DNA of 7,416 bases from Holosporales bacterium (GTDB lineage: Bacteria > Pseudomonadota > Alphaproteobacteria > BNTO01). This document shows, one piece after another, positions 1 to 5,083 of this stretch. The notes below the pieces were generated by a model. It ran no database searches, was not told where the DNA came from, and saw only the letters and a list, made by a program, of their open reading frames with translations. A program made the translations under genes and the position numbers. The stretch is taken from assembly GCA_031270515.1 (NCBI GenBank), contig JAISXM010000087.1, forward strand, positions 1-7,416, in the 5' to 3' direction. Within the stretch, counting starts at the first letter, position 1; the number at the start of each line of letters is the position of its first letter.

Positions 1-327
1 ATGAATACATTGAAATATATTAGCTCAGATAAGAAGCTGCGGGAGGCGGCGCTTTTGAGGCAAAGGGAGATAAATGATCGACATAGCGAGATGACTGTGG
101 CGATACAGCTGGGAGAGGCGCGAGGAGAGGCAAGGGGAGAGGCCCGGGGAAAAGCCCTAGGAGAGGCCCGGGGAAAGGCCATAGGAGAGGCAGAGCTCAA
201 GACAAAAATTGCCATTTCTATGCTAAAGAAAGGATTGTCTTTTGACGTTATTAGTGATTACACAGGGATGTCAATCCATGAAATTAATACTATTCAGAAA
301 GATGGCAAGTTGGGCGCTGAAATGTGA
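1..327 (+). CDS. Rpn-family nuclease, C-terminal portion (left copy)
   Basis: This 108-codon frame is about 95% identical at DNA level to the C-terminal part of the right-hand copy at 6947-7261. It holds a charged helical stretch (residues 1-36), a collagen-like Gly-Glu-Ala-Arg/Gly-Lys-Ala tetrapeptide repeat (about 38-64), and a small terminal domain with ISDYTGMSIHEI (about 80-91). This is the usual tail of Rpn / PD-(D/E)XK 'putative transposase' proteins. In that family the N-terminal catalytic domain cuts DNA and promotes recombination; it is not visible here. The frame begins exactly at the window edge, at the ATG equivalent to Met49 of the right copy. It could therefore be the end of a longer gene, a 5'-truncated remnant, or a stand-alone short form. 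Identity to the other copy stops exactly at the TGA. Family assignment is fairly secure; functional status is unknown. Confidence 0.7.
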   Translation: MNTLKYISSDKKLREAALLRQREINDRHSEMTVAIQLGEARGEARGEARGKALGEARGKAIGEAELKTKIAISMLKKGLSFDVISDYTGMSIHEINTIQKDGKLGAEM

Positions 328-340
328 TCAGAAACCTTAA

Positions 341-420
341 CCAAAACACAAAAAGTTTATCAGTTCGTCGTTTCGGTGACCGCGCCCCCCATAATAAACA
401 AGTTGAAAGCCGTTGTAGTC
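341..420 (-). repeat. Composite repeat copy 1 (modules PR-C, inverted)
   Basis: Read on the minus strand, 420-377 matches the right half of the PR palindromic module (core ACAACGnnnTTCAA, then GTTTATTA and a G-rich end). It runs directly into module C (376-341, containing ACGACGAACTGATAA and ACTTTTTGTG). Matching C modules lie at 2871-2931 and 5798-5853. The C copy here lacks about 25 bases present in the other two. The element fills almost the whole gap between the left Rpn stop codon and the MFS gene. Confidence 0.6.
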
Positions 421-432
421 GAAGCTTAGACT
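403..432 (+). promoter_or_regulatory. Candidate sigma70-type promoter for the MFS gene
   Basis: TTGAAA (403-408) and TAGACT (427-432) are separated by 18 bases. They match the -35 and -10 consensus at 5 of 6 and 4 of 6 positions. Transcription would start about 8-10 bases before the ATG at 448, giving an almost leaderless message, which fits the lack of a Shine-Dalgarno sequence. The -35 lies inside the PR repeat module, so the repeat may supply the promoter. This is a by-eye call that could arise by chance. Confidence 0.3.
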
Positions 433-447
433 GTAGTAGACTTTGCT

Positions 448-1740
448 ATGCAAAAAGATCTGCACATTCCTCCATGTAAATCCAAGTCCGCAAAGTCGAC
501 TGTTGCGCTGATTTTTGTCGTATTCTTCTCCACATTTGCAACAATGATGATCACGCCAATTTTGTCTGTGTACTTCAAAGAGCTTGGGCTTACACGTATC
601 CAAGTTGGCCGCATTGAAGGCTGGGCCAACGGCATCGCATGCTTATCGAAATTCCTATCAGGCGTCTGCTCTGACCGAATACGCAAGCGCAAGTTGCTCA
701 TCGTTTGCGGCACAGCCCTCAGCATCATTACAAAAGGCAGCTTTGCGCTTGCAACCGGATGGGCGTCCATATTGGCGGTTCAGGTCTGTGATCGCTTCGC
801 CAAAGGTGTGCGCTCATGCCCTTTGGACGCAATGATCTCCGAGGTGACGTGCAATAAAAGGCGCGCCTATAGCTTGAAGCACGCGGTGTTCCTTTGTGCA
901 TGCATTATCGGCAGTTTCGTTACGTACAAAATGTTAAGAATCCCTGGAATTCACATGAAATCCATCTTTTACGTCGCAATGATCCCTGCTATATTCGCGT
1001 ATTTATTATCCGCAAAATATTTGCACGATGTTGATTGCCCGCCTAATGAACAAACGTTCACCAATCAAGGACAAACATCCGCATATAACGAACAAATATC
1101 CGCAGCTCAAGAACAAACATTCGCATCGCAAAGACAAAACGTTGATTCGAAAAATTTAATTAAGAGCACGGATCCGTTTTTGTGGAAATTGTTTGGTATT
1201 TTGTTTTTGCTTACGTTTGCGCGCTTTGGCATGTCATTCCTTGGGCTCAAAGCAATGGACGCGGGCATTGTGCCGGCCAAGCTCCCATTGCTTCACATGC
1301 TATATGATACGTGTGCCGCAATATCCGCGCTGTTTGTTGTAGCAACATCCTCTCGCTTGGGCGTAAAAACTCTGTTCAAATTTTCGCTAATTATTCATAT
1401 GATCGGCCATGTATTCGTCGCAGTAAATCACGCGCCTTCGTTGATTTGGGGCGGCACAATTCTATTTGGGACTCACTTAGGACTATTCCAAGGAACAACT
1501 CTGTACATGATCTCTACTTGTACAAAACCCCACAACAGGGCGACCGTCTTCTCCATATACTACCTAATCACCGGCGTAGGGCTTTGGTGCAGCAACCATG
1601 TCGCAGGGGGGCTGAGTCAAATTGACCCATCGCTGGCCTTTTTTGGCGGAGCTGTGGCTTGCTTGGGCGCTCTGGTGCTATTTTCGCGAATTTACAGGGG
1701 CGCAACGCCAATTACGCTACGCCAGAATACCTGTGAATGA
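448..1740 (+). CDS. Major facilitator superfamily (MFS) transporter
   Basis: This is a 430-residue integral inner-membrane protein of typical MFS length with about 12 hydrophobic segments. A lysine-rich cytoplasmic N-terminus (1-17) precedes TM1 (about 18-42). MFS motif A is present between TM2 and TM3 as GVCSDRIRKRK (72-82). DRFAKGVRSCPLDA (115-128) matches the conserved DRxGKGxRxxPRDA block of one MFS subgroup. The second half contains GLFQGTTLYMI and a TM11 segment with YYLITGVGLW, as in the same subgroup. The loop between TM6 and TM7 (201-235) is a degenerate Gln-rich 7-residue repeat. The substrate cannot be inferred from sequence. An in-frame stop at 427 makes 448 the first ATG. There is no clear Shine-Dalgarno sequence. 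The gene converges on the unknown gene ending at 1768, with 27 bases between the stops and no obvious terminator. Confidence 0.88.
   Translation: MQKDLHIPPCKSKSAKSTVALIFVVFFSTFATMMITPILSVYFKELGLTRIQVGRIEGWANGIACLSKFLSGVCSDRIRKRKLLIVCGTALSIITKGSFALATGWASILAVQVCDRFAKGVRSCPLDAMISEVTCNKRRAYSLKHAVFLCACIIGSFVTYKMLRIPGIHMKSIFYVAMIPAIFAYLLSAKYLHDVDCPPNEQTFTNQGQTSAYNEQISAAQEQTFASQRQNVDSKNLIKSTDPFLWKLFGILFLLTFARFGMSFLGLKAMDAGIVPAKLPLLHMLYDTCAAISALFVVATSSRLGVKTLFKFSLIIHMIGHVFVAVNHAPSLIWGGTILFGTHLGLFQGTTLYMISTCTKPHNRATVFSIYYLITGVGLWCSNHVAGGLSQIDPSLAFFGGAVACLGALVLFSRIYRGATPITLRQNTCE
1048..1152 (+). repeat. Coding minisatellite, 5 x 21 bp, in the MFS central loop
   Basis: Five head-to-tail 21-base units encode EQTFTNQ, GQTSAYN, EQISAAQ, EQTFASQ and the more diverged RQNVDSK (MFS residues 201-235). 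The unit length is a multiple of three, so copy-number change keeps the reading frame. It lies in the cytoplasmic loop between the two six-helix halves, where length variation is tolerated in MFS proteins. Confidence 0.8.
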
Positions 1741-1817
1741 ATATTCGAGGAATTACGCCGTTTCTATTTAACTCGCGCTTCCAGTTGATGCGAATATCTG
1801 TGAACGAATATTTGGAA
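1726..1817 (+). repeat. Imperfect 25-bp direct repeat around convergent gene ends
   Basis: Bases 1726-1750 and 1793-1817 share AATA-CTGTGAA-GAATATT with a few mismatches (roughly 19 of 25 identical by eye). The first copy spans the MFS stop codon. The second lies within the last codons of the minus-strand unknown gene. It may be a small duplication at the junction between the two genes. Confidence 0.35.
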
Positions 1818-2544
1818 ACCGAGCCGTATCTTGTATAATTTTCTCTTCCAGTTTCGTAAGCAATAGACTTCCTTCATTTAAGAGCAGCTCTTTCAACTCT
1901 GTTTTTTGACCATCTTCCAGTGCTATGCCACCGGAATCAAGTATCTCGAAAACATTCTCAAGCACGTCTGTCCAGATAAAGTTTGCGTCACAGACTTGAA
2001 CATTGGCTATTTGCTTTAAAGCCTTATACAAAACATTCCCATTAATATATTCAATATATTGTAGACTACGCCGCAAATGTTCTTTTATAACAGCGACGTC
2101 AGAACGGATAGCAGGATCGTCATCATTTGACAAAAAAGCGAATAAAGCTTTATCCGTATTCTTTAGCACTTGCTTAAGTTCATATGAAGATGTGACATCT
2201 TCTATTCGACTACGTTCATATATCATGCTTTCTACTTGCGGATTTTTGTCAAATGATAGCCTTCTTAAACCTCTGTCAATAGCGTAAGCGGAGAATTGAT
2301 TTTCGAGAATATATTTATAAGGGAAAAAAAATGCCGTTCTATAAATACAAGATCGTTCGTAGAGTAAGGGCTCGTTAGTAACTGTACATATATATTTGAT
2401 TTGACATGTGGTCTTTATGATGAAGGAAAAAACTTTTTCTCGTGATGTGTCTGTTTCAAGATGCACTCCAAATTTTGTTAAGTAACTCCCAAAAACAAAA
2501 GGCTGCGAAAAAGCAAGCATCGTCGCTGCGATTTTAAAATTCAT
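1768..2544 (-). CDS. Hypothetical protein, 258 residues, possible N-terminal export signal
   Basis: I do not recognise this protein. With the start at 2544 it begins MNFKIAATMLAFSQPFVFG, a basic residue followed by a hydrophobic run that could be a signal peptide or anchor. The middle (about 100-200) is charged and probably helical, with DIEx/ERSRIEDV-like and EHLRRSLQYIEYI segments. The C-terminus is acidic and helical (ELKELLLNEGSLLLTKLEEKI). An in-frame ATG at 2628 would extend it to 286 residues, but that ATG lies inside the PR repeat (2621-2708) and the added residues look non-signal-like. TTGACG...TAGCAT with 18-base spacing lies between the two starts and also favours 2544. The gene is convergent with the MFS gene. 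It could also be a decaying gene; function is unknown. Confidence 0.6.
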   Translation of the reverse strand: MNFKIAATMLAFSQPFVFGSYLTKFGVHLETDTSREKVFSFIIKTTCQIKYICTVTNEPLLYERSCIYRTAFFFPYKYILENQFSAYAIDRGLRRLSFDKNPQVESMIYERSRIEDVTSSYELKQVLKNTDKALFAFLSNDDDPAIRSDVAVIKEHLRRSLQYIEYINGNVLYKALKQIANVQVCDANFIWTDVLENVFEILDSGGIALEDGQKTELKELLLNEGSLLLTKLEEKIIQDTARFPNIRSQIFASTGSAS

Positions 2545-2620
2545 AAAAAACTCGGCTGAAGTAAAACTATCCGATGCTACACAGTCAAGCAGTATAACGT
2601 CAATAGGAAGGCACGTACAC

Positions 2621-2708
2621 CTGCCCATAAAAACAATATGAATTTTTATACTAATCTAAGCCTTCTATACAACGAGCTTCAAATCGTTTGTTACGGGGCC
2701 CCGGTGCG
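2621..2708 (+). repeat. Long PR palindromic element, copy 2
   Basis: The left end CTGCCCATAAAAACAA and right end TTCAAATCGTTTGTTACGGG are imperfect inverted halves of one another, about 30 bases apart. The block aligns along its length with 6763-6848 and, with more change, with 4187-4265. All end in a C/G-rich border followed by CCGGT. It lies just upstream of the minus-strand unknown gene and supplies that gene's most upstream ATG codon. Confidence 0.65.
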
Positions 2709-2777
2709 TCCTGCAACGAAAGGAGGAGTGAAGTGAAGTATATAAGAGTTAGCAGCAGGAGTTTCGGATAACGGGCG
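2709..2777. other. Unassigned spacer between PR elements
   Basis: Together with the flanking repeats this belongs to a gap of about 420 bases (2545-2968) without a convincing gene. This sub-stretch has a purine-rich run (AAAGGAGGAGTGAAGTGAAG) followed by TATATAAGAG. It could look like a Shine-Dalgarno or -10 element, but no open frame follows in the expected position. Confidence 0.4.
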
Positions 2778-2811
2778 CGGGACCCCATTCAACTAGTTGA
2801 ATGGGCACCCG
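2778..2811. repeat. Short PR hairpin (perfect 22-bp palindrome core)
   Basis: The core 2784-2805 is completely self-complementary: CCCATTCAACT followed directly by AGTTGAATGGG. Two unpaired positions separate it from outer CGGG (2778-2781) and CCCG (2808-2811), which also pair. The layout is the same as the four hairpins at 4376-4557. There is no T-run after it, so it is not an obvious intrinsic terminator. Confidence 0.75.
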
Positions 2812-2826
2812 GGCGCGGAGCTGTAC

Positions 2827-2931
2827 GGACCACCCATAAAAACAAATTGTTTTTATGGGGACCCGGTCAAACGTACTGCTCAAGTTTGGGATTCAAAACG
2901 ACGAACAGATAATCTTATTGTGTTTGGGTAT
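2827..2931 (+). repeat. Composite repeat: short PR hairpin plus C module
   Basis: The hairpin core 2833-2859 has 13-base perfect arms (CCCATAAAAACAA and TTGTTTTTATGGG) around a single A. GACC (2828-2831 region) and GGTC (2865-2868) pair further out. Module C follows at 2871-2931 (ACGTACTGCTCAAG, then AAACGACGAACAGATAA and GTGTTTGGGTA). C is shared with 5798-5853 in the same orientation and with 376-341 inverted. The PR-to-C order is the same as at 341-420. Confidence 0.7.
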
Positions 2932-2968
2932 ACAATCGGAAGCTCTCCTTTTTTACGTTTGTGTCCTC

Positions 2969-3856
2969 TTACAACAACAGCAAGACTCCCCCCAAGCACA
3001 CGCGATATACTGCAAACACCAGTAAAGTATGCGTCCTTACGTATTGCAAAAATATGCACAGCGCGCTCGCGCCCAACGCCACCATTACAATTGCGGCGCC
3101 CCCCATCGACGACGTGCATATGGCGTGCCTCGCGCGGACTACGCCGACGATTCCGGCGCAGACAATTGCGGGGATTCCGCACAAAAAAGAAATACGCGTC
3201 GCCTCATCGCGCGGGATATCCATGGCTCTTGTTACGGTGAGGCATATGCCCAGGCGGCTGACCCCGGGAATGCACGCGAGCGCTTGTGCGAGGCCGAGGA
3301 TTATGCCGCGGTTGAACCTGCGTAGAGGGTGTATGTATTCGGAGAGGCCGAGAAGTGCACCAAATATAATTGAATTAACTCCAATTATCTTTGCAGAGTT
3401 TGGAATGCTAACTTGAAATATAGAAACGAGTGCGCCACATATTAATATTGGAAGGGCACTCCATAAAATAAATTTGAAAAACGTCACATTTGGCGAGTCA
3501 TTCAACATGTTATGGGGGGCGGCGTTTATTGACGCGACGTTTGTGGATTGCGTGCCAGCGGCGTTTGTGGATTGCGTGCCAGCTACGACTTTTTTTGCTT
3601 GCGCGCTAAAATATGTGCGCGTTGAACGTATGATGTGTGAACAAACTTCAAAAAAGCCCGACAACAGCTTTAGCACATCGCTTCTGAAATAAACGAGAAA
3701 AATTAAGCCTGGAATTAAATCCAGCGCCATCTCCTCAGGCAGCGTAAGCGAGTGCTCAATTAGCTTAGAACAAATGTGCAGATGCGCCGTTGAGCTGATT
3801 GGGAAGAATTCGGTGATTCCCTGGACGACTAGCAAAATAAAATGTGAGTTGCTCAT
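2969..3856 (-). CDS. uppP: Undecaprenyl-diphosphatase (UppP/BacA family)
   Basis: This inner-membrane enzyme family removes a phosphate from undecaprenyl diphosphate, regenerating the C55 carrier for peptidoglycan and other surface polymers, and can confer bacitracin resistance. With the start at 3856 it has 295 residues. Q12-G-I-T-E16 fits the family (E/Q)xxxE motif, followed by FPISSTAH (18-25) with the conserved histidine. The second motif reads PGVSRLGIC (197-205) where PGxSRSGxT is usual: the arginine is kept, but the second serine is Leu and the threonine is Cys. IPRDEATRISFLCGIPAI follows as in the family. An extra loop at about 85-123 carries an 8-residue duplication and explains part of the length above the usual 265-275. 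Start 3856 is preferred over 3886 because AGGGAT lies 6 bases upstream. It is downstream of tRNA-Arg on the same strand. Confidence 0.88.
   Translation of the reverse strand: MSNSHFILLVVQGITEFFPISSTAHLHICSKLIEHSLTLPEEMALDLIPGLIFLVYFRSDVLKLLSGFFEVCSHIIRSTRTYFSAQAKKVVAGTQSTNAAGTQSTNVASINAAPHNMLNDSPNVTFFKFILWSALPILICGALVSIFQVSIPNSAKIIGVNSIIFGALLGLSEYIHPLRRFNRGIILGLAQALACIPGVSRLGICLTVTRAMDIPRDEATRISFLCGIPAIVCAGIVGVVRARHAICTSSMGGAAIVMVALGASALCIFLQYVRTHTLLVFAVYRVCLGGVLLLL
3538..3585 (-). repeat. 24-bp tandem duplication inside uppP
   Basis: Two 24-base units (3538-3561 and 3562-3585) differ at about two positions and encode the repeated AGTQSTN of the loop at UppP residues 92-106. A more degenerate third unit may lie just left of them (3521-3537). 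The unit is in frame and sits in a non-conserved loop between membrane segments. Confidence 0.75.
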
Positions 3857-3910
3857 GCTGATCCCTTCACCGTCCCACGATTGCACTCGTCCTGCCTACT
3901 TGTTTTTGCT

Positions 3911-4000
3911 CTCTGGCCTTTGCACTAGACCTTAGCTCTAGCCTTTGCACTGGACATTAGCTCTAGCTTTTACACTGGACATTAGCTCTAGCTTTTACAC
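3911..4000. repeat. 25-bp tandem repeat, about 3.6 units, in the uppP leader
   Basis: Units 3911-3935, 3936-3960 and 3961-3985 share CTCTAGCTTTTACACTGGAC followed by ATTAG with one to three changes each. A fourth partial unit ends at 4000. The array fills the space between the 3' end of tRNA-Arg and the uppP start. It would lie in the 5' leader of uppP if the two are co-transcribed. I see no promoter consensus that repeats with the unit. Confidence 0.85.
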
Positions 4001-4025
4001 CGATCTTTGCACAGGGCCCTTGATT

Positions 4026-4102
4026 TGGTGCACTCGAGACGATTCGAACGTCCGACCTTTGCCTTCGGAGGGCAACGCTCTATCCAACTGAGCTACGAGT
4101 GC
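4026..4102 (-). tRNA. tRNA-Arg (anticodon CCG)
   Basis: On the minus strand the sequence folds into a full cloverleaf of 77 bases including an encoded CCA. The acceptor GCACTCG pairs with CGAGTGC, with discriminator A. The D arm is GCTC/GAGC around AGTTGGATA. The anticodon stem TTGCC/GGCAA encloses loop CTCCGAA with anticodon CCG (plus-strand 4066-4068), reading codon CGG as arginine. The T arm is GGACG/CGTCT with loop TTCGAAT. It lies upstream of uppP on the same strand. Downstream it is followed by the 25-bp tandem repeat rather than a clear terminator. No integrase or attachment-site duplication is visible beside it. Confidence 0.97.
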
Positions 4103-4186
4103 ACAACAACAATCGTTGATATGCAAAGGGTAGCAATGTGTGTTGAAAAGCACAAATACTTTTTCCAAGACGCAACGATGTATACC

Positions 4187-4265
4187 TGCCCATATAAACA
4201 ATTTGAAACTCGTTGTAATGCAAAGATTTGCTTGTGACACCCATTCAAATCGTTTTTATGCCCCC
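4187..4265 (+). repeat. Long PR palindromic element, copy 3
   Basis: It starts CTGCCCATATAAACAATTTG and ends ATTCAAATCGTTTTTATG plus a C-run. The ends are imperfect inverted repeats enclosing ACTCGTTGTAATGCAAAG. It aligns with 2621-2708 and 6763-6848. Its right border runs straight into module D at 4266 with no C module between. Confidence 0.65.
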
Positions 4266-4322
4266 GGTATGCCTTGCAATCAAGCCAGATCTGTTGCAAG
4301 TTAAATTGGTACTACGACAATA
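4266..4322 (+). repeat. Module D, copy 1 (57 bp, nearly identical to 5854-5910)
   Basis: The 57 bases match 5854-5910 with a single difference (G at 4289, A at 5877). Within it CTTGCAA and TTGCAAG form a 7-base inverted pair about 14-16 bases apart. The near identity of the two copies implies recent duplication or gene conversion, unlike the more diverged PR and K modules. Confidence 0.9.
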
Positions 4323-4375
4323 GACTTCTTTCCAAACTCCTCAGAAACTGGCTTTTGGTGCGTCGAGCCGGTGCT

Positions 4376-4407
4376 GGGACCCCATTCAACAAGTTGAATG
4401 GGAACCC
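4376..4407. repeat. Short PR hairpin a
   Basis: Arms CCCATTCAAC and GTTGAATGGG (4381-4402) surround AA. GGGAC and AACCC flank them, so GGG and CCC pair outside a two-base internal bulge. Confidence 0.75.
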
Positions 4408-4415
4408 GGCTCGTC

Positions 4416-4447
4416 GGGACCCCATTCAACGAGTTGAATGGGAACCC
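4416..4447. repeat. Short PR hairpin b
   Basis: Arms CCCATTCAAC and GTTGAATGGG (4421-4442) surround GA, with the same GGGAC/AACCC borders as hairpin a. Confidence 0.75.
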
Positions 4448-4452
4448 TCGCT

Positions 4453-4483
4453 GGACCCCATTCAACGAGTTGAATGGGAACCC
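4453..4483. repeat. Short PR hairpin c
   Basis: Arms and GA loop are identical to hairpin b (4457-4478), with borders GGAC and AACCC. Both b and c are followed by CTCGCTG or a truncated form of it, so b-c look like a local tandem duplication with a unit of about 36 bases. Confidence 0.75.
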
Positions 4484-4523
4484 TCGCTGCTCATGTACAT
4501 CTGAGTACACTCCGCTTCTGCGT

Positions 4524-4557
4524 CGGGACCCCATTTGACTCGTCAAATGGGAACCCG
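4524..4557. repeat. Short PR hairpin d (compensated variant)
   Basis: Arms CCCATTTGAC and GTCAAATGGG (4530-4551) surround TC. Compared with hairpins a-c, two positions in the left arm and their two partners in the right arm have all changed, so pairing is kept. Outer CGGG (4524-4527) and CCCG (4554-4557) also pair. Confidence 0.8.
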
Positions 4558-4640
4558 GCTCGGGACCCCTGCCAAAATCCTAGTTTCTGAGGGGTTGGAA
4601 AGAAGTCTAATATTGATGAGCAGATTTGGGCCATGCTCCG

Positions 4641-4708
4641 AAAATGTGCAGCACTTAAGTCATTAGAAACAAAGGGTTCTTATGAAAAATTTTTCATGAG
4701 GACGCCCT
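4641..4708 (+). repeat. Module K, copy 1
   Basis: This roughly 65-base block (AAAATGTGCAGCACT, then AAAGGGTTCTTAT and GAGGACGCC) contains a perfect 16-base palindrome at 4682-4697 (ATGAAAAATTTTTCAT). Related copies are at 6652-6717 (inverted) and 6876-6941 (direct). It lies just right of the fold-back element and upstream of the gene at 4784. Confidence 0.7.
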
Positions 4709-4783
4709 GCAATCCATCCACTTGACCCTTCTCAACGTTTAATGCCATGCTGACCGTAGATGAGATTTTACTAAGGTCATTTT

Positions 4784-5032
4784 ATGAAAATATCTGCGCA
4801 TTTTTTGAAAACAGTTGCATCAATTCAACTCTTGTTAACCGCGGGGAGTTGTGGATATTGCGTTGACGATGGGGACCTAGTCAATAATGTAGATGATGGC
4901 AACATAACCATATCGTCAGAACAACCATCGTACACAGCCCGCCTAGATCTTAATGGGACCGTTACGCACATTGGATCCGGAACTGTAAAAGTGGACGAAA
5001 ATATCCAACCTGAAGAATCCATTCCCGAATAG
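4784..5032 (+). CDS. Small putative exported protein, 82 residues
   Basis: I do not recognise a family. The N-terminus MKISAHFLKTVASIQLLLTA is a convincing signal peptide: a basic start, then a hydrophobic core. AGSC (20-23) follows; the cysteine at 23 is only an atypical lipobox, so signal peptidase I cleavage is as likely as lipoprotein processing. The mature part is acidic and polar, with DDGD and DDGN (28-40) and alternating residues suggestive of beta strands (RLDLNGTVTHIGSGTVKV). AAGG at 4773-4776, 7 bases before the ATG, supports this start. It converges on the 180-residue exported protein, with 51 bases between the ends. Being short and unique, it could be a gene fragment, but the signal peptide and ribosome site together argue for a real gene. 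Confidence 0.6.
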   Translation: MKISAHFLKTVASIQLLLTAGSCGYCVDDGDLVNNVDDGNITISSEQPSYTARLDLNGTVTHIGSGTVKVDENIQPEESIPE

Positions 5033-5083
5033 AAAAGGCAACGCAATGGGGGCGCTTTCGCGAATCCCCTAGCGCTCGTTAAT

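Larger units (their letters stand above)
4318..4615. mobile_element. Fold-back element with about 41-bp inverted arms enclosing four hairpins
   Basis: The left arm 4318-4358 (containing AGACTTCTTTCCAA, CTCAGAAACT and TTTTGG) is the reverse complement of the right arm 4572-4615, apart from a few mismatches and a 2-3 base gap. The interior of about 210 bases has no gene and consists largely of four short PR hairpins. The layout resembles a non-autonomous fold-back/MITE-like element or a very large structured RNA/cruciform. No transposase and no clear target-site duplication are seen, so mobility is inference only. It forms the core of the gene-free stretch 4103-4783. Confidence 0.6.

Noticed and set aside
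337..770. Overlapping minus-strand open frames opposite the start of the MFS gene
   Set aside because: They lie antisense to a well-supported transporter and to the repeat, with no ribosome site or recognisable product. The 3' part of one is only the translated PR-C repeat.
1741..1767. Bidirectional terminator between the MFS gene and the convergent unknown gene
   Set aside because: The 27-base gap has no stem with a T-run on either strand.
2700..2760. Ribosome-site-like AAAGGAGGAG and TATATAAGAG suggesting a plus-strand gene
   Set aside because: No start codon with a credible frame follows at suitable distance. The only long plus frames beyond are antisense to uppP.
2797..3416. Plus-strand open frames opposite uppP (Arg- or Ala-rich products)
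   Set aside because: They are antisense shadows of the uppP coding sequence, with low-complexity composition and starts inside repeats.
4026..4102. tRNA-Arg as an integration attachment site
   Set aside because: No duplicated tRNA 3' end elsewhere in the window and no integrase gene nearby.
4274..4546. Open frames on both strands across the fold-back element
   Set aside because: Their products merely translate the hairpins (repeated FNxLNG or VEWEP peptides), with no ribosome sites.
4376..4557. Regularly spaced palindromic repeats as a CRISPR array
   Set aside because: Spacing is irregular (about 9 to 46 bases), units are palindromes of one family with C/G borders, there are no unique spacers of constant length, and no cas gene is present.
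5033..5083. Terminator between the two convergent exported-protein genes
   Set aside because: GCGCT (about 5054) and AGCGC (about 5071) can pair and GGGG/CCCC are present, but the possible pairings interleave rather than nest and no T-run follows, so I cannot support a terminator.
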